Shown here piece after piece: positions 18,056-25,723 of a stretch of DNA of 64,000 nt. Below the pieces are notes generated by a model. It searched no databases, was not told the DNA's origin, and saw nothing but the letters and a program-made list of their open reading frames with translations. Origin of the DNA: Methanoperedens sp041491305 (GTDB lineage Archaea > Halobacteriota > Methanosarcinia > Methanosarcinales > Methanoperedenaceae); contig JBGPUU010000001.1 of NCBI GenBank assembly GCA_041491305.1, positions 15,706 to 79,705 of the forward strand. The letters are read 5' to 3'. The translations under genes and the position numbers were made by a program. Each line of letters starts with the position of its first letter. Position 1 is the stretch's first letter.

Positions 18056-18677
18056 TTAGAGACACAAACAAGAATGGAAGCCAAGAACATTAATTTTTCT
18101 AATGAAAAATAAGCCGCACGTTTGGGGTATGATTTTATAGTTTCCTATACGTTCAAGAAAACAGGAATAGACCGCAGCATCCGAGATTATGCGGAGAGCG
18201 CCCGGATGGGAGTTGGATACGAGGGGCAGGAATTTATTCGTCCTTTCTGCTTTTTCAACTTTTTTCTGCTCTACCGAAGGTTCCAAGCCGTGTGTTGTGG
18301 GGGAAAACCACATCTGGATGAAACACATTTGGTTCGTCCGGCTTGTTATTGATTTCCGAAATGCCACATGCCCTTTCCCACGGTGGTATGCTGTACCCAG
18401 CCCTTCTTCAGTATTCCACCTTTGCCGCGCTCGTCCTCATGGCGGAACTCCCCGCCTGCGCAGTAGGTCACAACCTCATTATCCCGGTGCGGATGCAGGG
18501 GCCATACTGCACCCGAAGATAGCGTATCGTCGTTAAACACGCGCAGGGGGTGCCGAAATGAGTATATTCAGGATCATAGTACTGGTCAAAAGAGAAGTGC
18601 CACCGTCCATTGAATGTGCCGTTCTGGATTTGACCATGCGCTTGATAGATGGTTTCAGGATTGCGAACTGTTATCAT
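18056..18677 (-). pseudogene. Pirin-like cupin gene broken by frameshifts
   Basis: Three frames in the right order cover a pirin. The N-terminal frame reads GRWHFSFDQYYDPEYTHFG. The middle frame reads HPHRDNEVVTYCAGGEFRHE with the metal-binding HPHRD motif. The third frame reads MWFSPTTHGLEPSVEQKK and ERTNKFLPLVS then GALRIISDAAVYSCFLE. At least two frameshifts separate them and the C-terminal cupin is missing. It is a clear pseudogene; intact pirins are iron cupins, some with quercetinase activity. Confidence 0.85.
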
Positions 18678-18771
18678 AAATACTCACTCCCATGTCGTTA
18701 TATAATAATTATCCCGCATAAAAATATATCTCCCTGTTTACTGCCAAATAATTATGCTGCAAAAATAGAGA

Positions 18772-18811
18772 CAATAGGAACTATATACTGTTATTATCAA
18801 TACTCCTATTG
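18772..18811 (+). promoter_or_regulatory. TATA box flanked by an 8-base inverted repeat before the Rieske gene
   Basis: CAATAGGA at 18772-18779 and TCCTATTG at 18804-18811 are exact inverted copies. The TATA-like CTATATAC lies directly after the left arm, and the right arm falls near the expected transcript start, about 11 bases before the ATG. This layout suits a repressor operator, or an mRNA 5' hairpin if transcription starts further upstream. Confidence 0.5.
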
Positions 18812-18821
18812 GGAGAAGAAA

Positions 18822-19226
18822 ATGGAGAATGAATCTTCATGGGTTTATGTAATTGAAGAGAATGAATTGCAGGAAAATAGTGCGAACATGGTATTTCCAA
18901 AAGGGCTGCCGGTTCTTCTCATCAAAAAAACTGGTGAAATTTACGCAATATTAAACAAATGTTCTCATATGACATGTGCCCTTGCAGGTTGCACTTTAAA
19001 AGATTTTATAATCAAATATCCCTGCCACGCCTGGAAATACGATGTTAGGACAGGCGAGGTTTTAAGTGGCCCGGATCCTCACGATTATGGAGAGGAACCA
19101 ATACCTGAAGGTCTAATGAAATATTTCCAGTATGTAGGTATGATGTTATCAAAGATCAAGACTTATGATTTAGAAACTTATCCTGTTAAAATAGAAGGGA
19201 ATTCGATAATGGTGGACGTGGATTAA
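18822..19226 (+). CDS. Rieske-type [2Fe-2S] protein
   Basis: The cluster ligands are clear: CSHMTCALAGC gives the first Cys-x-His pair and YPCHAWKYDVRTG gives the second Cys-x-x-His with the usual WxYD tail, about residues 45-75 of 134. There is no signal peptide or membrane anchor, so it is a soluble Rieske ferredoxin as in dioxygenase or nitrite-reductase small subunits. The extra Cys in HMTC and AGC is unusual but outside the ligand spacing. ATG at 18822 follows GGGAGAAGAA and fits the TATA box. No oxygenase partner is adjacent. Confidence 0.9.
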   Translation: MENESSWVYVIEENELQENSANMVFPKGLPVLLIKKTGEIYAILNKCSHMTCALAGCTLKDFIIKYPCHAWKYDVRTGEVLSGPDPHDYGEEPIPEGLMKYFQYVGMMLSKIKTYDLETYPVKIEGNSIMVDVD

Positions 19227-19229
19227 TTT

Positions 19230-19337
19230 ATGAATGGAATGTCTGATTACACAGTAGAGGATAAATACATCCCTGGAGTATGCAACATTGGTAAAAGTGA
19301 AATCAAAAGGAGAAAACAGGCAGGATGGACAGGCTAA
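19230..19337 (+). pseudogene. Short N-terminal fragment of a membrane protein gene
   Basis: 35 codons starting MNGMSDYTVEDKYIPGVCNI and then GKSEIKRRKQAGWTG. This resembles the cytoplasmic N-terminus (VPGVCNIG..EI.RR) that precedes several membrane helices in a widespread uncharacterised family; here the frame stops before any helix. It starts three bases after the Rieske stop. It may be translated but is probably a truncated remnant. Confidence 0.5.
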
Positions 19338-19372
19338 AATAAAGTTGAAGGTATTTATCCACACGGAGGGAC

Positions 19373-19870
19373 ATGAGAACTGTTGCCGAGATGTTTGCTG
19401 AAATGAAGAAAATCGCTGACGAGGAAGGCTACCAGTTCAATCCCGTCATGGAAGAACTGGATGGTCTCCTGCAGGGATTATGGGATAACGAACACAGGTA
19501 CGGCTATCTTTCATGTCCCTGCCGCTTAGCAAGCGGCTTGCTGGCGGATGATATGGATATTATCTGTCCGTGTAACTACCGGGATGCCGATGTTGAAGAA
19601 TATGGCTGCTGCCTGTGCGTGCTGTATGTGAGCGATGACTGGATAAGCGGAAAGAAGAAGCATGAGCCTATACCGGAAAGGCGCCCGCTGGAATATTATG
19701 AGAAAGGCTATCCGAGCATTATGGAACAAAAAGGAGCAGGAGATAAAGAAATGGCTCAAGTCTATCGATGTAATGTGTGCGGTTATCTCTGCGCAAGGGA
19801 TGAGCCGCCAGACCTCTGCCCGATTTGCAGGGCGAAGAAGGAGAGGTTTGAGGAGTTTGAGATGATGTGA
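19373..19870 (+). CDS. Ferredoxin:thioredoxin reductase catalytic subunit fused to rubredoxin
   Basis: The first 105 residues have the FTR beta-subunit cysteine set: CPCRLASG, then DIICPCNYRDADVEEYGCC and LC, which bind the 4Fe-4S cluster and hold the redox disulfide. The C-terminal 40 residues form a rubredoxin (YRCNVCGYLCARDEPPDLCP with a final CxxC-type site). FTR reduces thioredoxins with electrons from ferredoxin. In this fusion the rubredoxin could supply the electrons one at a time. A GGAGG site lies before the ATG. Domain calls are firm; the partner thioredoxin is not in the neighbourhood. Confidence 0.9.
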   Translation: MRTVAEMFAEMKKIADEEGYQFNPVMEELDGLLQGLWDNEHRYGYLSCPCRLASGLLADDMDIICPCNYRDADVEEYGCCLCVLYVSDDWISGKKKHEPIPERRPLEYYEKGYPSIMEQKGAGDKEMAQVYRCNVCGYLCARDEPPDLCPICRAKKERFEEFEMM

Positions 19871-20175
19871 TAAGGCGAATCTTAGAAAATGATGTATATA
19901 TAATATAATACAAAATGCTAGAACTGTGGCATCCTTCAAACTTTGGTTTATGCGGAAACCAGAGACGGAATGGATCGCACGTTAAACCGGTTGCGACCAT
20001 AACTGATACAATGGATAGCGTAGTCCGAAAGAATTAGAGTTATATCACAGAACTCTGGAAGCTTCTGGCTTTAGCCATGTTCAAATCCGTTTTCAAACTG
20101 TTTCCAGGGATTCCAATCCAAAATATTAATGATGCATTGGAGATATTTAATCCTTAACGAGTGAGGAGTGTTAAA
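19871..20175. other. Intergenic region
   Basis: About 300 bases. A plus-strand frame near 20055-20120 reads LEASGFSHVQIRFQTVSRDS and then stops; it could be a leftover methyltransferase C-terminus but is too short to assign. Confidence 0.4.
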
Positions 20176-20388
20176 ATGACTATATATACCCCTGAAGAAA
20201 TTGTGGAAATGGCAGAAAAGTTGATGAAGGATATTGCGGATTCGACAAAGGATATCGCATCGGAAGAACCCGTTGATGTAACAATGGCAGTGAATTATAC
20301 AGATAGATGCGCCCGGCTAATAAAAAACCTTGCAGAAAGCGTATCCGAGCTCCATCAACGGGTTGATGTACTTACAGAAAAAGAGTAA
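20176..20388 (+). CDS. Small helical hypothetical protein
   Basis: 70 residues, MTIYTPEEIVEMAEKLMKDI and so on, almost entirely amphipathic helix with acidic and Lys-rich faces and a final RVDVLTEKE. No family recognised. The ATG follows GAGGAGTGTT, a usable ribosome site. Codon use looks like the neighbours. The next small gene starts 24 bases later, suggesting joint expression. Confidence 0.6.
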   Translation: MTIYTPEEIVEMAEKLMKDIADSTKDIASEEPVDVTMAVNYTDRCARLIKNLAESVSELHQRVDVLTEKE

Positions 20389-20412
20389 CAGAGTACCTCG
20401 AATCCGAACGTG

Positions 20413-20628
20413 ATGAAAGAGGTTCCCTTCATCGATGGTAAAACAAAGATAGGCATAAAAAATAGCAAGTTAGCGGCATATCTGGAAAATCTTCAATCCG
20501 CAGGCTATGTAGTGAAGGCAAATAAAAGCAAGGGTAAGGAAGGTTTCATTGATATTTTTATGATCGGGAGAGCCGGAGAATTTATTAAGTCAAAACAGGT
20601 TTGTTTTTTGCCTGACCAACATTTATAA
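20413..20628 (+). CDS. Small hypothetical protein
   Basis: 71 residues with KTKIGIKNSKLAAYLENLQS, AGYVVKAN and EGFIDIFMIGRAGEF. The pattern of helix, strand and glycine turn suggests a compact alpha/beta fold, but no family is recognised. A GTG three bases upstream is an alternative start. It lies between two other hypothetical genes on the same strand. Confidence 0.5.
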   Translation: MKEVPFIDGKTKIGIKNSKLAAYLENLQSAGYVVKANKSKGKEGFIDIFMIGRAGEFIKSKQVCFLPDQHL

Positions 20629-20653
20629 CAGTTAAAAGTGCTAACCAAATAAC

Positions 20654-21136
20654 ATGGAGAAACAACATAAGAAAATATCCGCAGGTTTTGTAGAAAACAT
20701 AAAACGCCTCTCCAGGAAACATCAGCGGAATATCTGGAAGGCAGTTGCATTCTACTGGCACGTGCATCTATATGAACGCCACAAACTGAAGAAATTAAAA
20801 CCAGACATTCCTGATTACGAACTCATCCAGCAGGCTGCGGTGAAGGTATATGGTAATGAAAAGGCTGAGCCTGTTCTCAATACCCTCCTCGAACTGGGAA
20901 TCCATCCTCATCCTTTCAATACATTGATTTATGAAGCCGCTAATGGCATAGCTCCCACAGCAAGAGAAAAGATTCACAGCTTTTGCTTTGGCTGCATCGT
21001 CAGATTCGATACGGAGTATCGCGATGCTGTCAAAGAGCTTATCGAAAAAGGCATAATTAAAAAGACAAAAGACCAGGAATGGATAGGCTACCTTAAAAGA
21101 TGCAACAGTTACGTGCCCGAGATAGAGCAGCTGTAA
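20654..21136 (+). CDS. Hypothetical protein with basic N-terminal half
   Basis: 160 residues, rich in Lys, Arg and aromatic residues at the start (NIWKAVAFYWHVHLYERHKL), with FNTLIYEAANGIAPTA in the middle and FCFGCIVRFDTEY towards the end. Two cysteines in FCFGC could bind metal but no other ligands are obvious. No membrane segment or signal. I do not recognise the family. It ends shortly before a radical SAM gene but the gap holds its own TATA-like stretch. Confidence 0.65.
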   Translation: MEKQHKKISAGFVENIKRLSRKHQRNIWKAVAFYWHVHLYERHKLKKLKPDIPDYELIQQAAVKVYGNEKAEPVLNTLLELGIHPHPFNTLIYEAANGIAPTAREKIHSFCFGCIVRFDTEYRDAVKELIEKGIIKKTKDQEWIGYLKRCNSYVPEIEQL

Positions 21137-21223
21137 GTATCAACCACGGCAAGAAAAGGGAATAATCTTCTTACAGTACATTTAAGTTTTGTTATCTGAA
21201 TATTATTATTTGTGGCGGTTAGT

Positions 21224-22615
21224 ATGACGAGAAGTAATATAGATGACGTAAACATTTTCCTTGCTGTTGAATGTTCCCTTGGCAATCCTCTCAGCAGGTT
21301 TGTCATAAACATGCTATCAAAAAAGAATAACGATTCAAGCCTTATTGAAGATGCACTTCTGAGTTACTGTGGCATCAAAAATTGCACTCTCCTGGAAAAG
21401 TTAAAAACTGCCCCGTTGTGCGCTCTGCTCGGGATTGGCCGCACTGCATTTGGCGCAGATAAGGATTCCATGCAGGAGTATTTCGGCGACCCGGTGGCAA
21501 GGAAGGGGCTAATCAATGTCATCCGAAGTATTGGCCTTTCAAACTTTCTGCTCCTTTCCTTGTGGTGTGGAATTACACCAACGCCTGCAACCTCCGCTGC
21601 AAGCACTGCTACCAGAGCGCATCGAAAGCACTACCGGATGAGCTTAACCTCGATGAGAAGCTGGATGTAATCGACCAGCTATCAGAGAATGATGTGGTGG
21701 CGCTTGCCTTCTCAGGCGGAGAACCTCTTATGGGAGATGATTTTTTTGAAGTTGCCTCCTATGCCACAAGGAAAAACATGTACGTGACCCTTGCCACCAA
21801 CGGAACGCTTCTTACAATAAAAATGGTGGATAAGCTTGTAGAGTGCGGCGTGAAATACATTGAAATAAGTCTTGACGGCGCGACTCCGGTGAGCCATGAT
21901 AGTTTCAGGTGCATTACAGGTGCCTGGAATAGAACGATAGAAGGAATAAAAAATGCGGTCGAACGTGAAGAACTCTTCGTATGTGTTGCCTCAACCATCA
22001 CAAAACATAATTTTGGGGAGGTGAACTTCCTAATCGACCTTGCAGGCGAGCTTGGAACAGAGCGGTTCCTTGCTTTTAATTTCATTCCCACGGGAAATGC
22101 AGTTAATATTCAAGATATGGACCTTACGCCTGCCATGCGGGAAGAACTCTTAGAAACCCTGTACCAGCGGCTCAAAAAAGGAGGTCTTGAAGTGATGACT
22201 ACTGCCCCGCAGTTTGCGAGGGTATGCATGAGTAAATCCAGGAATACCTTTGCGATGGCACATTTCGGCACATACGAGGATGCTGATAAAACCCGCATGC
22301 TTGCAGAATTAATCGGCGGCTGCGGGGCAGGACGCCTTTATTGCTCCATCCAGCCCAACGGCATCGTCACCCCCTGTGTATATATGCCCATCGAAGTGGG
22401 CGACCTTCGAACAGAGGGTTTCATGGATATATGGGAAAACTCAGGCACCTTAAAGCAACTGCGGCGTTTGTGATTTCAGGAACGTATGCGGCGGGTGCAG
22501 GGCGAGGGCGTATGCCTATACAGGTAACATTAACAGTGGTGACCCGGGATGCATCAGAAATAGTACAGCTTACCAATCGTCCAGTTTTAATCCTGCATTT
22601 AAAGCTCATGCGTGA
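21224..22615 (+). pseudogene. Radical SAM/SPASM protein, broken by two small frameshifts
   Basis: Frame one gives a helical N-terminal domain. At about 21537 the frame changes (TTT for an expected TTTT) and then reads APFLVVWNYTNACNLRCKHC with the CxxxCxxC cluster, followed by AFSGGEPLMGDDFFEVA and other radical SAM barrel motifs. Near 22457 a second shift leads into NCGVCDFRNVCGGCRARAYA, which is the SPASM auxiliary-cluster region, ending at 22615. Rejoined, it is about 463 residues and looks like the heme d1/AhbD-like or peptide-modifying SPASM enzymes. Either a recent pseudogene or two base-calling errors. Confidence 0.85.
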
Positions 22616-22653
22616 TTTAATCTACACATATGATATTTAGGAAGAGGAAAATC

Positions 22654-23232
22654 ATGGATTTTTTTAAATCTGCATACAAAGGCACTCCGCCGTGGGATAT
22701 CGGGCGTCCACAGAAGGAATTCATCCGGCTTGCGGAGGATGGAGAGATAAGTGGAAGAGTGCTTGATATAGGATGCGGAACGGGAGAGAATGCATTATAT
22801 CTTGCGGGTCTCGGTTTTGAGGTGTGGGGCATCGATTCGGCACCATCTGCTATCAAAAAAGCAAAAGAAAAGGTTAAAAAACGTGGAATTACTGTAAACT
22901 TTCTCGTTTCCGATGCTCTTGAACTTGAATTGCTTCAGAATAAGTTCGATATTATAATCGACTGCGGCTTGTTTCATGTGTTTTCGGATGAGGAGCGCCC
23001 GATTTATGCTGCAAGTTTATCTTCTGCACTCCATCCCGGTGGCAAGTATTTCATGCTATGTTTCAGCGAGCATGAGCCGGGATCATACGGGCCAAGAAGA
23101 GTAACTCAGGCTGAGATACGTGCCACGTTCGGTAAAAGTTGGAAGATTAATTACATCAGAGAAGCGGAACTTGAAACAACGTTTGGTGAAGAGGGCGTTA
23201 AAGCATGGCTGTCCTCCGTTACTCGTTTGTAG
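22654..23232 (+). CDS. Class I SAM-dependent methyltransferase
   Basis: Motif I is RVLDIGCGTGENALYLAGLG, followed by the acidic GIDSAPSAIKKA and by DIIIDCGLFHVFSDEER, as in small thiopurine- or TehB-like methyltransferases. 192 residues from ATG 22654, which follows AGGAAGAGG; the in-frame ATG at 22630 would add eight basic residues. The acceptor is unknown. The last 160 bases are repeated at 16960-17121. It follows the broken radical SAM gene but with no evident functional link. Confidence 0.88.
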   Translation: MDFFKSAYKGTPPWDIGRPQKEFIRLAEDGEISGRVLDIGCGTGENALYLAGLGFEVWGIDSAPSAIKKAKEKVKKRGITVNFLVSDALELELLQNKFDIIIDCGLFHVFSDEERPIYAASLSSALHPGGKYFMLCFSEHEPGSYGPRRVTQAEIRATFGKSWKINYIREAELETTFGEEGVKAWLSSVTRL

Positions 23233-23301
23233 ATCAACACTGCTCAGATGCATGATGAAAATCAAACCCTTCTTTGCATTGCTTTTTAGTCAAATACTAT
23301 C

Positions 23302-23322
23302 ATAATTAAAAATTTTAATTAT
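23302..23322. repeat. 21-base AT-rich palindrome
   Basis: Arms ATAATTAAAA and TTTTAATTAT are exact inverted copies around a single central A. It sits just upstream of the promoter palindrome of the HTH gene and may be part of its operator, or may act as a terminator for the methyltransferase gene. Confidence 0.5.
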
Positions 23323-23327
23323 CAAAT

Positions 23328-23356
23328 TAGTAAACTACTTATATACTTGTTTACTA
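23328..23356 (+). promoter_or_regulatory. TATA box inside an inverted repeat (probable autoregulatory operator)
   Basis: Arms TAGTAAAC and GTTTACTA enclose ACTTATATACTT, which contains the TATA box. The expected transcript start about 26 bases downstream of the TATA falls on or next to the ATG at 23369, so the mRNA would be leaderless. Binding of a dimeric HTH protein here would block TBP. Confidence 0.6.
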
Positions 23357-23368
23357 TATTGATATAAA

Positions 23369-24298
23369 ATGAATTACAAACTATCGGCACTTGAACTCCG
23401 CACAATAAGTATTCTGGATAATGCATTCTCCATTAGCGAGCTAACCGAAAAAATTGGCGCCACCAAAGGCTATATTTCAAGAACTGTAGCATCTTTGAAG
23501 GATAAAGGATTTGTGGAAATTTCAAAGAGTGGGATAACAAAGAAAGTGACCATATCCAGTAATATGCATGCATCCAGGCTCAAATCTATCCTCCACAATC
23601 GCAGCTATATGCCCCTTGAAGAACTTTTGCAGGGAACAGGCATTCAGGTTCTGGCGGTTTTAGCGTGTGGCAGTGCTGATTTTGCACAGTTACAAGAAGA
23701 AAGTGGGTTATCGGAGGCAACCCTCCGGCGCTGGATCAAAAAATTTAAAGAACATGCGGTGCTGAGATCACAGAATGGTGAATATGAACTTCTGGAGGAC
23801 CTTAAAGATATAAGAGAGTTTCTGGAGTATTACTGTTCTTATTTTGCGATATCCACATTGAAGAAAATCTCACCTGCAGGCAACTTCATAGCCGCAAAAG
23901 GCTTTGAATTCCTTTTCTCTCTAAAAGGGGAGATCATAAATAAAAACATAAGGCCAACTGGATTGACCTCGATATCTGAAGAAATCCCGCTTATGCTCGC
24001 TGAAAATTACTATTTCTATTCTTCCAGAACACCATCCAGAGAAGAAATAGCACTGCACGCTATTGTTGCTGACCCGCGCAGCAAAAGGAATCTCACCTAT
24101 GTTATATTGTATATTTTGAAGGAAAAACTCGATACGGCTCTTTTTCTTAAAATAGCAAAACTGTATAAAATTGAAGACATTGCCGGGGGCGTATTGAAAC
24201 TGTTAAATACAGGGGAGCAGGCAGAAGAGCCATATATGCCCGACCCGGCATACGTCAGGGAAAAACTGAAGGAGTATAAAATACGATGGCGAGAGTAA
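23369..24298 (+). CDS. Two-winged-helix DNA-binding regulator
   Basis: A winged helix at residues 1-65 (FSISELTEKIGATKGYISRT) is followed by a second HTH at about 90-135 (ADFAQLQEESGLSEATLRRW). The remaining 170 residues are helical and unassigned. No membrane segment. The last bases overlap the start of a nucleotidyltransferase gene, which suggests a coupled pair like the regulator/nucleotidyltransferase toxin-antitoxin loci. The promoter lies within an inverted repeat, which fits self-repression. The HTH calls are good; the toxin-antitoxin idea is inference. Confidence 0.75.
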   Translation: MNYKLSALELRTISILDNAFSISELTEKIGATKGYISRTVASLKDKGFVEISKSGITKKVTISSNMHASRLKSILHNRSYMPLEELLQGTGIQVLAVLACGSADFAQLQEESGLSEATLRRWIKKFKEHAVLRSQNGEYELLEDLKDIREFLEYYCSYFAISTLKKISPAGNFIAAKGFEFLFSLKGEIINKNIRPTGLTSISEEIPLMLAENYYFYSSRTPSREEIALHAIVADPRSKRNLTYVILYILKEKLDTALFLKIAKLYKIEDIAGGVLKLLNTGEQAEEPYMPDPAYVREKLKEYKIRWRE

Positions 24299-25104
24299 AA
24301 TTCGATGACAAATACGTATCTTCTGAGCTTTAAAAGGTTGGAGATGCCCTAACTTCGCCTGTTGCACTTTACCTTATAGGCGGCGCAGCCATGATAAAAT
24401 ACGGCTTAAAAGCTGCCACGAAGGACATTGACGTTTTACTTTCTACCCGGAAAGAGACAGAGGAATTGACCCAGGCACTTCTAAACTCAGGATACCATAT
24501 AATCCAAACCAATAGACTTGGTGCCGAATATCAAGAGATGCAGGCAATACAGATTCTTGAAAATGAAGGTGGGTTCAGATGGGATATCTTCCATGAATAT
24601 GTATGCAGAAAACTCAGATTGTCAACAGGGATGATCGAGCGGTCAGAAGTTCTATTTAAATCAGGGCTGCTGACGGTGAGGCTGATTTCAAAAGAAGATA
24701 TCTTCCTTTTTAAAACCGTTACAGAACGAGACGACGATGAGGCGGATTTATTGCTCCTTGCAAGATCAAAGGTCGATTGGGAGCTTGTTTTACGAGAATG
24801 CATTAGCCAGTCAAGGGAAGATCTCAGGTGCGAAGTCGATTTGTCTGATAAATTAGATAAGCTTGGGGCATCTTACGGCCTTGAGACTCCAATATATGAT
24901 CGTATTTCACAGGCAGCTCAAATTGGAATGGAAAAATGGTTTGAGGAACGAATAATTGAAGAACTCAATAGATCTCCAAGAACTGCGGAAGAGTTGCTGG
25001 TAAGATTCAAATGCGGAAGAGAGACTTTATTGCCCTCTCTGGTTAACCTTGAAAAAATGGGCAGAATAAGAAAAGTAAATGGTAAATATATATTAAAGAA
25101 ATGA
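24286..25104 (+). CDS. Nucleotidyltransferase-fold protein with in-frame TAA at codon 16
   Basis: The NTase core reads VALYLIGGAAMIKYG, then ATKDIDVLLSTRKE with the DxD metal pair and RWDIF for the third Asp. A C-terminal winged helix follows (RTAEELLVRFKCGRETLLPS). ATG at 24286 overlaps the preceding regulator by 13 bases, but codon 16 (24331-24333) is TAA. The next ATG (24391) lies inside the GGAAM motif and would remove the first strand, so the gene as written is probably inactive. In the DUF6036/AbiEii-like group such enzymes often act as toxins or tRNA-modifying factors. Confidence 0.72.
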
Positions 25105-25120
25105 CATTATTAGAGTCTTT

Positions 25121-25495
25121 ATGAAAACTTTTAAAATAAAGCAGCTTGATGATAAAGACGAGGAAATTGCGGATGCTCTTATTTCTTTAGGCATGAACAG
25201 GTCTATTGCAAGAACGCTGACATATCTTCAAAATGTTGATGAAGCTACCGCTGTTGAGCTTGAGAAGGGTGCTATGCTGCATCAACCCGAGGTCAGCAAT
25301 GCTGTGAAAGAGTTAAAGGAACGCGGCTGGATAAATGAGAGGGAGGAAAAGAAGCCAGGCAAAGGAAGGCCGCATAAAATATACTCGCTTGAAGTCAGGT
25401 TTAACAATATTATCACTCAGTTAGAGAAACAGCAGAAAATAGTTGTTGATGAGGAACGGGCAAAGATTATGCGGTTGAAGGAATTGGGGAAATAA
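25121..25495 (+). CDS. Winged-helix transcriptional regulator (archaeal ArsR/TrmB-like)
   Basis: 124 residues with a classic winged helix: GMNRSIARTLTYLQNVDEAT, recognition helix QPEVSNAVKELKERGWI, then a basic wing KKPGKGRPHKIYSL, and a C-terminal coiled helix probably for dimerisation. It follows the nucleotidyltransferase gene by 16 bases on the same strand, so the three genes may form one unit. Its targets are unknown. Confidence 0.85.
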   Translation: MKTFKIKQLDDKDEEIADALISLGMNRSIARTLTYLQNVDEATAVELEKGAMLHQPEVSNAVKELKERGWINEREEKKPGKGRPHKIYSLEVRFNNIITQLEKQQKIVVDEERAKIMRLKELGK

Positions 25496-25553
25496 ACCTG
25501 TTATTTCAACTGCCCGTAGACTTAACGTTACCATTTAGCGAAGATTAATACTT

Positions 25554-25700
25554 TTAAATAGGTAATGTCAAATCTTCATCCGCTAAAAATACAATGCTGT
25601 CTTGGTATCTGCCCATCGTTTTTCTTATAATCTTCGTTACATTTATCGTCATGTTATTATCCTCTTACTTTCTCGAACAGTTCGCCAGCTTCGTGATATA
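25554..25700 (-). pseudogene. Decayed copy of the regulator/MGWCP gene junction
   Basis: On the minus strand a frame ending EAGELFEKVRG and stop resembles the end of the HTH regulator at 31442-31888 (LADELFGKLR). Right after it a 32-codon frame starting at 25652 reads MTINVTKIIRKTMGRYQDS, matching MNVTEIIRKTMGWCPQKK at 31439, but with the WCP motif lost and a stop soon after. Both nucleotide sequence and gene order match the intact locus, so this is a remnant duplicate of that junction. Confidence 0.75.
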
Positions 25701-25723
25701 TCAAATATTTAATTTAAAAAGTT

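Noticed and set aside
18558..18821. Longer N-terminus for the Rieske protein
   Set aside because: It would include the TATA box and inverted repeat and overlaps the pirin remnant; the ATG at 18822 with its ribosome site fits better.
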